A model generated the notes under the pieces. It was not told the DNA's origin. It saw only the letters and a program-made list of their open reading frames with translations, and searched no databases. Below are positions 34,481-45,559 of a stretch of DNA of 64,000 nucleotides, in pieces (position 1 is the stretch's first letter; each line of letters begins with the position of its first letter). The position numbers were made by a program, and so were the translations under genes. The DNA is from Glycine soja (lineage: Eukaryota; Streptophyta; Magnoliopsida; Fabales; Fabaceae). The DNA is taken from NCBI RefSeq assembly GCF_004193775.1, contig NC_041020.1:4607657-4671656 (forward strand), written 5' to 3'.

Positions 34481-34860
34481 AAGAATGCTCCTAAGAAACC
34501 ATTGTACATTCAACCTGAGAAGTCTAATAAAATTACCCAGCTCATCAGGAAGTAGTTGTATACTCAACAAGTCTAAGAAGGCTCCTAAAAACCATTGTCC
34601 ATTCAACCTAAGAAGTCTAATGAAGTTACCTTAGCTCATCAGGAAGTAGTTGTATACTCAACAAGTTTGAGAAGGCTCCTAAAAAACCATTGTCCATTCA
34701 ACCTGAGAAGTCTAATGAAGTTACCTCAGCTCATCAAGAAGTAGATGTATACTGAACAAGTCTAAGAAGGCTCCTAAAAACCATTGCCCATTCAGCCTGA
34801 GAAGTCTAATGAAGTTACCTCAGCTCATTAGGAAGTAGTTGTATACTCAACAAGTTCAAG
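34481..34860 (+). repeat. Four tandem 94-95-bp coding units
   Basis: Units start at 34481, 34575, 34669 and 34764. Each carries GGCTCCTAAAAACCATTGTC, AAGTCTAATGAAGTTACC and CAGGAAGTAGTTGTATACTC. The AAAAA/AAAAAA run differs between units and shifts the frame. Confidence 0.9.
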
Positions 34861-35508
34861 CATACCAAAGGATGTCGCTCCTATCAAATACTCCACTCAT
34901 GTTGTTGTAAATAAAGATTACATTCAGGAGATCATGGGTTAAGCCATGTTGAAACAAGAAGATGATACCCAATAAGAGTTGTTGAAACAATAGGAAGAAA
35001 CAAGGTTAGATCTGCAAGCCATCGCTGAACGGCAAAGGCTGGAAATGAATAGTATCGACTATCTATTAAGAATTCCATTACTGATCATTTCACCCTTCTT
35101 TTTGAGATGCTTGTTCAACATCTATAACAAGCTTAAATAAGTGTACTTGGAGTTGTTGCCAATCCACTCGTCCATTCTTAACCAATTGTTACTCGACCTC
35201 AACCCCATCCACAAACACAAGGTATTCCACCTCCACCCGTCCACTCTGAGCCTACACCACAAGCTCAGTTAGAATCCCCTACACCAACCCCTGCCCAAAT
35301 AGAAACGCCCCCACAACTTGCTCAATTTTCACCTTCACCACCACCAAGCTAACCACCACCGCCACCATCTCAACAGTGATGATGATGTCCTTCAAACATT
35401 ATGGGTTGCTTTGAACCCTGTCTTTTTCTTAATGAAAAAAGAAGGAGAAAATATAACGAGAATTTTGATGTAAAACAAAATATGTATCAATATATGAGTA
35501 GTTTGGTA

Positions 35509-35512
<4 letters not shown>

Positions 35513-35583
<71 letters not shown>

Positions 35584-35595
35584 TATATATATATG
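35513..35595. repeat. (AT)n microsatellite
   Basis: About 40 AT/TA dinucleotides. Confidence 0.97.
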
Positions 35596-35814
35596 CATGT
35601 TTAGCTTTGTTCTACTCATTTTTACATGCATTAAGATTGTTGGACTTAAGGGGAGTTCTTACAAATCCTATGTACATATATACTCTAATATAGCTCTTAG
35701 ACAAAACTCATAATCATACACTTCATATTATACCTTTACATGATTATGTTGTTATATGATCAAAATTTATATGGTTTTCCATAGTAAAAAATGGGGAGAT
35801 TGTTTGGTCTAGAT

Positions 35815-36950
35815 GATCCCATGATTATTGGACGACCCATCCCTACCTTGTATTTTAATGATTACAAAGGTATATATTGTTGATACCTAATGACTTATTG
35901 TCTAACTGAACATGAATTTCTACATAGCAAGCTTCTAAGACCAAATAATATATCCTACAAACTCTTATAAGTAAGCGTCCACTCATAAGTGGTAAATCGT
36001 GCTTAACCATTTTTATTAAGCCAATAGCCAACATGCTATTATAGAACTCGCATCCACTATTTGTGAAAACTAGTGTTTTTACACTGAGTTTCTTTTGTTA
36101 CTCATCCAACCTATTTGACACTTTTTGCACACAAGCTTTTCATTATTTGTTTTCACATAAAACCTATTTTATTAAGCAGTGGACGACAATTTCATTTGGC
36201 TAAGTAAAACATGTATCTGTTAGTGGACAAAAGGTGCAAATCCTGGTTAAACTTACATAACAACATCTTGTGAAAAATGTTATATTTTATCTAACACACT
36301 ATTCAACCCTCTTCTAATGTGACTATAGTTATCTTTTTTAAAATCTTTCCTCAAGTTCTTGTAAGCTTTTGACATAATGGATGCATTTGAAAGTAGTTCA
36401 TGATAGGCTAATTTTAGAGATTCAAGTTAAGCAGTTATTTGACACTTTTTGCACACAAGTTTTTCATTATTTGTTTTCACATAAAACCTATTGTATTAAG
36501 TAGTGGACGACAATTTCATCTGTCTAAGTAAAACATGTATCTGTCAGTGGACAAAAGGTGCAAAACCTGGTTAAACTTACATAACAACATCTTGTGAAAA
36601 AGGTTATATTTTATCTAACACACTATTCAACCCTCTTCTAATGTGATTCTAGTTATCTCTTTAAAAATCGTTCCTCAAGTTCTTGTAAGCTTTTGACATG
36701 ATGGATACATTTGAAAGTAGTTCATGATAGGCTAATTTTAGATATTCAAGGACATCAAGCTAGGTTTACTTCTTCATCATGGTCTGACTTGGACTCTTCT
36801 AATGCTATGTTAGCCATCATACAAAAGTTAGCTTCTTCGCTATCCTCATCCGACAATGTGTCGTCTAAGTCTTCCCAAGTACTCATAAGCTCCTTCTTAT
36901 CTTTTGATTTGATAAAAAATAACGAGAGAGATTTATTAATGGATTAGTGG
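35815..36950 (+). repeat. Possible LTR of the SIRE-like element with a 316-bp internal duplication
   Basis: It starts after the purine tract at 35814. The unit starting TATTTGACACTTTTTGCACA is present at 36112-36427 and again at 36436-36752 with about a dozen differences. The end of the LTR is not certain. No gene is visible. Confidence 0.5.
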
Positions 36951-37043
36951 TCTCATTAATAAATTTCTTATTTCCTGAATTTATTTATTGGTTATTATAC
37001 ATTCATTTATTATATAATATTTTTTAATATAATAAATTATTTC

Positions 37044-37125
<82 letters not shown>
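37044..37125. repeat. (AT)n microsatellite
   Basis: About 40 AT dinucleotides with one TG interruption. Confidence 0.97.
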
Positions 37126-37127
<2 letters not shown>

Positions 37128-37986
37128 CACCATTATTCTGATAAAAATAATATTATATCATAAAATAATTTAATTAAGGAATTCTAGTTTTTCAAATAAA
37201 AATAAAAAATATTTTAAGAAATTAAAAATATGGTAATTTAAATAATAATTATAATCTATGTATAACATAAACATTCCATTCATCGTAGGGGGGTAAAGAC
37301 TAGTTAATAATATAAATGAATCATAATTTTTTTTATTAAAATACAAAATATATAATTAATAATGTATTAATAAAATCTTATACTAATAAGACTAGTCAAC
37401 ATACAACATTGTATTTTCTTTTTCACATTATAATTATCGTGCAAGAAAAAAATCATCTTAATATAATTATCATTTTAACTTTTCAATGTAACATTAATTA
37501 TATTTTTTTCAGTTATATCCCTTATATATTAATGATGGACTAAAAAATATAGAAATGAATTAATAATGATGTAAGGTTAATTTTGTAAACTAATATTCTC
37601 TTTCATGTATTTATTATTTTTCTTTGATCGTTGTAAAACAATCTAGGATGACTATTATTTTGAGACGAGGGAGTATTATTTAGAAGAATGGTCAATTTAA
37701 TATTTTGATATATTATATTAATATTTCTAAATATATTAATAAATTAATATCAATAAGAAAGATAAACATGAAACATTAAATTGATTTTAAGAATGGTAGC
37801 TTTTTAAAAGGTAAGTTTCATTTGATTCTACATTTCAAGGTAATTTACAATAAGTCATACACCCTACTCAACCAATTAAGGTTGACCTATTGGTTTCGAA
37901 AGATAAGTTGATAATGATTTAAATAGTATATATTAATATCATATATGAATAAATCTAATTAATAGTTAATGAATCTTATGGATATA
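37126..37986. other. AT-rich intergenic sequence
   Basis: No gene recognised. GAGACGAGGGAGTA near 37660-37675 resembles one end of a second Stowaway-type MITE, but its other end was not found. Confidence 0.5.
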
Positions 37987-37987
37987 A

Positions 37988-38240
37988 CAGACTCTCTCCT
38001 CCCAAAATAAGTGTCGAATTTGAAAGAAAAAATATTCAAAAATAATTGTTGCCCTTAGTTTCTTAATGTAATATTAATTAATTTTCCCACTAATACTCCT
38101 AATAAGATTTACTTTAGTTTTTCAATGTAATATTGATACTAATGTTAGTTTTATAAAATCACTACTTTCTATCATCTATTTATTATTTTTTTTTGTAAAA
38201 TAACTTATAATGATACTTATTTTATGACGGAGGGAGTATA
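37988..38240. mobile_element. Stowaway-like MITE
   Basis: The left end CTCTCCTCCCAAAATAAGTG and the right end TTATTTTATGACGGAGGGAG are degenerate inverted copies of the Stowaway terminus (CTCCCTCCGT...), with TA at the right border. It is about 250 bp, AT-rich and non-coding, as usual for these Tc1/mariner derivatives. Confidence 0.6.
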
Positions 38241-38390
38241 ATTTTATAATTAATATATGTTATTTATATACATAAATTAATTCAATAATATATTATACTT
38301 ATAATGTTCTTTTTGGAAAATTAATATAAGATAGTATTTTATTAATTAATTTTTTACATTAATATAAAATACAATTTTATAATAAATATA

Positions 38391-38794
38391 TGCCATTGAA
38401 GTCTATAAATTAATTAGTATTTTAAGCTTACCAATTTAAAACAAAAGTCAGTAGTAACATGTTAAACTTTTCAACTATGTTATTTTAAAAAAATGAAAAT
38501 AAAATTGATTAGACATGCCATTGAAATCTATAAATTAATTACTATGTTAAACTTACCAATTTTAAAACAAAAGTCAATAATAACATGTTAGACTTTTCGA
38601 CTATGTTATGTTAGAAAGAAAAAAAAAGATGAAAAATACAATTGAATAAATATGCCATTGAAATCCATAAATATATTAGTATGTTAAACTTACCAATTTT
38701 AAAACAAATGTCAATAGTAAAATGTTAGACTTTTCAACTATGTTTTTTTAGAAAGAAAAAAAAAGAGAGAAATTTGAATATACAATTGAATAAA
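38391..38794. repeat. Three tandem ~125-142-bp units in the promoter of proline-rich gene 2
   Basis: Units start at TGCCATTGAA 38391, 38516 and 38653. Each has ATAAATTAATTA, TTAAACTTACCAATTT, AACAAAAGTCAATA, ATGTTAGACTTTTC and CTATGTTATT. The array ends about 110 bp before the gene's ATG. Degenerate single copies occur at 40640-40745 and 41285-41360, downstream of the same gene. Confidence 0.85.
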
Positions 38795-38833
38795 TGCCTC
38801 ATTTTCACCTACACTTGCATAAGATAGACCCAT

Positions 38834-38841
38834 TATTTATA
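38834..38841 (+). promoter_or_regulatory. TATA-like box of proline-rich gene 2
   Basis: TATTTATA lies about 70 bases before ATG 38906, the same spacing as in the paralogue. Confidence 0.5.
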
Positions 38842-38905
38842 CCATCACCACTTGGGCTTCACTCTCACTCATACACACAATTGTTGAAACAACAACCATT
38901 AGAAT

Positions 38906-39793
38906 ATGTGTTGGTTTCTCCTAATTGTGTTTCTTAGTCTCACATATGGTAGTCTTTCAGAGGCTAGCTACGACAAGAAACTTCCTTCTGCTATTGTGGT
39001 TGGCATTGTCTACTGCGACACATGTTTTCAACAGAATTTCTCTTCAAGAAGCCATTTCATTTCAGGTCCATTTTGCTTTCCTTAATGTGGTCGATTGCAT
39101 GGTTTATTTTCACATCGCATCATATCCCTTAAGGTGTTATTTGAACTTTTTGACTTATGTTTTATTTTGTCATATGTAGGTGCCTCAGTGGCTGTAAAAT
39201 GCAAAGTTGGGAAATCAGTACCAAGTTTCAATAAAGAAGTGAAGACAGATGATAATGGTGAATTCAAAGTGCAACTACCATTCAAAGTGTGGAAACAAGT
39301 AAAGAGAATCAAGCGATGCACTTTCAAATTGATAAGTAGCAATGAGCCTCATTGTTCTGTTGCCTCAGTTGATACCTCTTCTTCAGTGAATCTCAAGGCA
39401 ATAAAACAAGGAGAACACATATTCTCAGCTGGGTTATTCTCATTCAAGCCTATAAAAAAACCAAACTTTTGCAACCAAAAACCAAGTGTTCCAAATTCAA
39501 AGGCACGTGTGAAAAATGAATTCCTTCCTAATATAGACCCTTCTACATTAGATAAAAAATCAACTGAGGATACCTTTTTCCCTTTCCCTCCAATCCCATT
39601 TCTACCTCCAATCCCTTTTCTTCCACCAATCCAGTTTCCTCCAATCCCATTCCTACCCCCAATCCCATTTCTCCCCCCAAATCCATTTCTCCCTCCAAAT
39701 CCACTTCTCCCAGCTCCAACCCCATTTCTACCTCCCCAAGTTACTAATCCATTGCAACCATTAAGCCCACCACCACTCTTCCCCCCAGTATAA
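38906..39793 (+). CDS. Secreted proline-rich protein, Ole e 1/extensin-like family (copy 2)
   Basis: Exons 38906-39065 and 39180-39793 give 257 residues, with the intron at exactly the same codon as in copy 1 and an identical first-exon length (160 nt). MCWFLLIVFLSLTYGSLSE is a signal peptide. The Ole e 1-type part (VVVG-like core, VYCDTC, VAVKCKVG, NGEFKVQLPF, CTFKL, PHCSVAS) is followed by a shorter proline-rich tail built of PFLPPI and NPFLPP units. The reading frame is open. It is a tandem paralogue of the gene at 28004 whose tail has diverged in repeat sequence and length. Probable role: extracellular or cell-wall protein; the exact function is unknown. Confidence 0.87.
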
Positions 39794-40870
39794 CCACCAT
39801 ACCCACGTCCAAATATCCCCAAGCCATTTAATCTTCCGAGGATTCAATAGAATATTAGCGGGGAAAATTAGTCAATCTGTATAAGCTTCCCAATAAATAG
39901 TTATAAGAAAGAAAAATAGAGAGAAGGGCGTAAAGTGAAGTTAAAATTAAGTTATGCCGTAAAGTTATGTGAGTGCTTTTGAAAAATTGATATATATATG
40001 TTAATGTTAAACCTATCAGAGGAATTTGATTGATTTCACCTCAATATAGTTCAGTGTTCTCTTTTTTTACTATTGGAAAATTTGTCCAAGTTGGTTATAT
40101 ATTTCTATGACTTATTTAATTCAATTATAAATCATGACATACACAAATATATAGTTATATATAATAAACAAAAAATGGGATGGATATATAGATATATTAT
40201 GAATCATGACACCACCTTTCACAAGTTATTCTAAGAATAAATTTGAAATAGTTACACTCCAAATCACTGGGGTCATCCTAATGGTAAATAAATATGCATG
40301 TGCTAATAAGTTTGAATCTCAGGAGACCATTGTATACAAAAAATAGTTACTCTCTATTTCTTCCCTTTTATTTTCATTTAATTATAAGGTTGCTATGAGT
40401 AACTCATATTTTATTGTTTGATTAAAATAAAGCGAAGAGTGAGAATAGCAAATAATTATTCTAGAGTTGTTAGAGTGACTTGATCTTTGTTCTCAAACAC
40501 ATATATTATATTAATTATAATTAATATTATATTTTTATCCTTCACTTAATAATTATTTTTAATTTTAAATGTATCATTTATTATATATTTATTAATTAAT
40601 ATATCATATTAATATAAAATATCATTTTATAATTAATTCTACAGATATATAAATTAATTAATAAGTGAAACTTACAAATTTTTTTTTTAAAAAAAAACAA
40701 CCATAATGATATGTTATTACTTTTTAACTATCTTTTCAGATAAAAACGAAAGTACAAAAAACTATTAAATAGAAAATATTATTATAATTTATAGTTAATA
40801 TATCTTATTAGTTCAATTTTATTTTTAATATTTTTTTAATATCTAATACATGTCACTTTTTCACCTACAC

Positions 40871-40947
<77 letters not shown>

Positions 40948-42430
40948 TCATGTTTTATTTTAATTATATATTTGTTATAATTAATATTTATATCCTTCAT
41001 TTATTTAATACTTTTAATTTTAATGTATAATTTATTATATATTCAGATAATATATTCATGAATTTAATATATATCTGTTTCAAAAATTTAATATAATTTT
41101 AATGTATAATTTATTATATAATTTTACTATTTATATATGATACCGATATGCATTAATTAATAAATATATTAGACTTAGCGTTTTTGTTTTTAAAAAATAA
41201 CATAAAATATTATTCATATCATTTTAGTATATTAGTTAATTTATCTTATTAGTATTATTAAAATATCCTTTTATAATTATTGCTATTGATATATAAATCA
41301 GTTAATACGTTAAATTTACCATTTAAAAAAACATGATAATGGCATGTTAGACTTTTTACCCCAATAATACAAATAAAATAAAAATTTATCCAAATAATAC
41401 AAATGGGAGGATAGATACATGGATGATACAAAACACTCTGTAAAGTGAGAAATCGATTCTTCCTAGCCAATTTTTTTTATCATGGCAAACCGATTTTTCA
41501 ATTAGGTTTTTTTTTTTGTTTTAAAAAACTTAGTTTAGAAATAATTTTTTTCTAAAATGAGTTATATTTTTTTTTTAATTTTATATTTTTGAAATTGCTT
41601 TTGTAGTTTTTCCTCACATATATTTTTTTTAAAAAGTTAACTGGTTTTTTGGTTTTAATTTTTTATTTTACTGATTTATATATATTAAATTATAAAAAAA
41701 ATATTTATCTAGAATACTATTTTAAAAAATAATTAATTATTAAATGAAACTCAACATAGCTAAAAAAATATTGCATGCACTATCATATGATTTATATTTA
41801 TTTAAATTTAGTTTAGTACATTCCTTGTTATGATTTATAACTATCAAATGAAAAAAAAGTTTGTTTAACTAATATTTAAGAAAAAAATCTAAATATAAAT
41901 ATCTAAATACTCATAAAATATGAAGATGTATATTAAAATAGTTACTTGTATGGACTATGAGTATGCATTTTTAGGAAAAACACAAATTAAAAAAAAACAT
42001 AGTATAGTATCTTACCTATTATGTAACATCTTTATAAAGAAACAAATATGGTAAATGAAATAAGAAAGAACAATTTTAAATTTTCTTACATCATATTTTT
42101 AATAATTTTCTTACTTATTAAATATATTTTTTAACAAAAATGCATATATTTTTAAGTGATCTAATTCTTTTACCTAAATAAATTATATAAATAAAACATG
42201 TTGAATTTTAATAGTATGAATTAATGATTGATGTACAACTATGGGTACTTAAATATAATTTATCTAGAATGGTATTTAAAAAAATATTTAATCCTTAAAT
42301 GAAACCAACTTTATTTAGATTGAAGAAGACAAAAAAAAAAAGACGTAGATAAATAAAGCTCGGGTAAACATCATAATCCTCTCGGCCTAACACAATTAAA
42401 GTAGAGAATCTTAAAAAAAAGTAACAACAT
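39794..42430. other. AT-rich intergenic region
   Basis: No gene recognised. It contains the (AT)n tract at 40867-40943 and isolated degenerate copies of the 38.4-kb repeat unit (40640-40745, 41285-41360). Confidence 0.6.
40867..40943. repeat. (AT)n microsatellite
   Basis: About 38 AT dinucleotides. Confidence 0.97.
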
Positions 42431-45400
42431 AATTTCAATGATGAATTTCAAGTTTATTATAAAAAAGTAACAAGTAGTTTTTGCAATGACTACACATATT
42501 CATCACGCATAAGAGCTATCATCTCATCAGTCGTTATTGGTTTCTTTGATTTGTGCATCCTGTGAATGAATGCACCCCTTGCATCCTTTTTGAACCTAAT
42601 GTAAAAAAAAAGTTTTATTGGAACCCAAACCCAAAAAGTGATATTTTACTAACTGGGTTTAGAAGGGATCGGGTGTAGATCAACTGGATTTATTGGTAAG
42701 AGGTTCGATAGGGGCGTCCAGATACTAATATTCTTTTCCCACTTGATCTTTAGAGTTTGGATTTCCAAGGAGGGGTCTAGCTTTGTTTTATCGAATATGT
42801 CAAGTGGAATAGAATTTGGGGCGTTAGTCTAAAATTTCCTCCTTGCCTTTTCTAATGTTTCCTCCGCAGATGGACACACACGTTTTTGTGTACCTGGGAC
42901 CAATTAATGTGGTTGCATCCGGACTAGATTGGGATATACTGGTCATGTCCATGAAGGATTCTCAAGAGAGACTATAACATCTATAGGTAGAGCCTTATAG
43001 GCTTCTGATGATGTATGCTGATAGTCATACCTCACCCATTCAGGTGTAGATGTAGAAGTGGATTCTCTAAGGACAGGCTCTTTGAACACCTCTTCAATGA
43101 CTTCACACTTCCTGCATATGTTCTGTGGATTTGCTGAAGTGAAAGCCAAAGGAAATCTTGGTTCACCTGCCATGGGTGCCTTCATCTTATGATTAGTTTT
43201 TGAACTTCTCCAAATTGATGGTTGATGGAAGTGGATGATGATGAGGTGGGGAGGATGGTCGAAGGCACTGAGGAGTGATTGGTGCATTTGATGATGTTCC
43301 GTCACAACTTGAAGATGAAGGAGGAGATGGTGGAGTCCATTGCTTTTTGGGTATTTTGGATTTTCCTTAGTTGCGCTAGTTTTTAATCTCTTAGGTACAT
43401 AAGAAGGAATGGCTTGTACCTTGGCAGAAAATGTTGCTTTGGTTATTTTGGCCTTCTTAGGAGCAAGAGATGATTGCTTTTGAATATTAGCTTTCCTTTT
43501 CCAATGGACTAGAGGAGTATTATCATCATCTTCAGTTTCACTCAAGTCCTTTAACTTTTGGATTGTTCATTTCTTTTCAGCAATCTTCTAGGGAGCAACA
43601 ATCATTGGATGGGCTATTTTAGTGACTGGATGAGGGGTAGTGGACGCACCTACTTGTTCATGTTTCCACTTGATTCTACTTTCTTTTGCAATAAGTTCTT
43701 TTTCTTCTTCTCTTTTTGTTTGTATTCTAGTCTTCTTCCTTTTCTCTTGCTCTTGAATTATCTTTTAAACCGTGTTGGCAATGCCAAAAGTGTTCAAAGC
43801 TTTGCCTTCATCAGCATTGAATCTTGCAAGCCTCTTCTATCTTTTTTTGTTTATTGCTTCCTTGTCCACTTGAGGAGCTTTTCTTCGGTCCAGTTCCAGC
43901 TCTAGTTTAATGGCCTTCAAATTTACCGTATTAAACTGCTACTATTTGCAATGACATAGCCTTTGACAATAATATTGTGCTTGGAGTCCTCATCCATCTT
44001 GTTAAACACATGATAGACTTCGTGATTCACAATAGTTTGTTTATCAAAGAAGCATAGTAGATGTATTTTGATCCTCCTAGATGCCTTAAGTTTTGAATAA
44101 TGTTGATGTAGATGGTGTGTGGTAGGTCAAATGGAATATTCTCTATTAGGTGGAATAGCATGAACTTGTGGATGTCAGAAATAGAGATATTTGAGCCAAT
44201 TTTGTGCAAGATGATATTGTTTATGATATTGACCCAAATCCTAGACCTTTCGCACATAAGATGGTAAACCACTTTCTTTTGGTTACCAACCTTTGCATGG
44301 TTTTCCCTATAGAGAGCCCTAGGGACGTGAGACTTTTAGATACTCTCCTAGTCTTGGTGGTAACGGTTGCCTTCATGAATGCACCATGTGGCTTTGGCAA
44401 TGGTATCCATTGACAGAGTCCTTATTTTCCAAGAACCTTGGACACAATGGTATTGCTATCCACGAATGCAAAGTGTTTGATGAGAGTCCTTGTTTTCCAA
44501 GAACCTTGGACACAATGGTTTTGGAGATGAAAGTTCTTTATGAGGGAATGCAAAGTGTTTGATGAGAGAGGGAAAGTTCACTTTGGAGCAGTTTCTAATT
44601 AAGGTTTCGTGTGGGATTTTTGAAAAACAATCATTAGGCTTGTTAATCAAGCAGTGACTTAGGAAAAAGCAATGTAACGTTGTTTTACTCAAAATGTTGT
44701 GTTTTGCTTAAGTAACACAATGCAAATAACATGTAACATCCATACATTGGACGATGGTGAATACGCTTTAACTTAGGGTCATTGGACGATGGGTCCTTTG
44801 GACACTAAGTAACTTTGGTTGACATATAGATGTTAAGTCATTCTTGTATAAAGTCCATTCTGAGTTGACTTCTTACTAGAATCAACCTTTACTCATTAAG
44901 GGGTTTTGTAAATATATATCAATGGATACAAACTATAGGTCCCTTTCTAAACATGATCACGTATAAAATGATGTGTAATTTCTATATGTTTGGTCCTTAA
45001 ATGCAATGTAGGGGTTTTTGAAAGTTTGATAGCAACTTTTTTATCACAAAAGATAGGAATTTTACTTTCATAGATGTTGTAGTCTTCAAGTCAATTCTTT
45101 ATCCAAAGGAGTTTAGCAGATAAACTCTATATGTATTCTAATTCAACTATGGATAATGCAGTTGAACCTTGCTTCTTACATATCCACGCTACTAGATTTC
45201 CACCAATGAAGTGACTACTTCCACTAGTGTTTTTCCTTTCAAGTTTATCTCCAACATAGTCAATATCACACCAACTTGTGAGTCTAAAAATTTTCATTTT
45301 CTTAAAGCACAAACCAAGGCTAGAAGTACCAATTAGATATCTAAAAATACATTTAATAATAGTTTAAAGGAAATCCCTTGGATAATGCAATTGAACCTTG

Positions 45401-45559
45401 CTTCTTACATATCCATGCTACTAGATTTCCACCAATGAAGTGACTACTTCCACTGGTGCTTTTCCTTTCAAGTTTATCTCTAACAAAGTCAACATCACAC
45501 CAACTTTTGTGAGTCTGAAAATTTTCATTTTCTTAAAGCACAAACCAAGGTTAGAAGTA
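42430..45559 (-). pseudogene. SIRE-like Ty1/copia remnant: RNase H and env-like ORF, minus strand
   Basis: Reading the minus strand, 45312-45127 and its duplicate at 45540-45370 encode RNase H text (SWCDIDYVGDKLERKNTSGS, FIGGNLVAWICKKQ). Then comes a degenerate C-terminal RNase H part (about 45100-44880). Further on, a low-complexity basic/acidic ORF (43545-42943, SETEDDDNTPLVHWKRKA) and pieces at 44270-44030 resemble the env-like 'putative plant transposon protein' of SIRE elements. Stops and frameshifts are many. Confidence 0.55.
45152..45559. repeat. Direct duplication of a 178-bp RNase H segment
   Basis: 45152-45328 and 45381-45559 both run from GATAATGCA(G/A)TTGAACC to CACAAACCAAGG(C/T)TAGAAGTA and differ at about ten positions. 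The second copy ends exactly at the junction with the gypsy LTR. Confidence 0.85.

Larger units (their letters stand above)
34270..35814 (+). pseudogene. SIRE-like copia element: env-like ORF remnant and polypurine tract
   Basis: Degenerate coding sequence includes four tandem ~94-bp units (34481-34860) encoding KKAPKKPLSIQPEKSNEVT-like text, then a proline-rich stretch (about 35190-35370). A long (AT)n tract follows. ATGGGGAGAT at 35805-35814 looks like a polypurine tract before an LTR start TGTTTGGTCTAG at 35815. In SIRE-type copia elements an env-like ORF occupies this place, after RNase H. Stops are frequent. Confidence 0.45.

Noticed and set aside
39349..39822. 157-residue glycine-rich ORF on the minus strand
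   Set aside because: It is the antisense of the proline-rich tail of the gene at 38906-39793; CC-rich codons read as Gly on the other strand.
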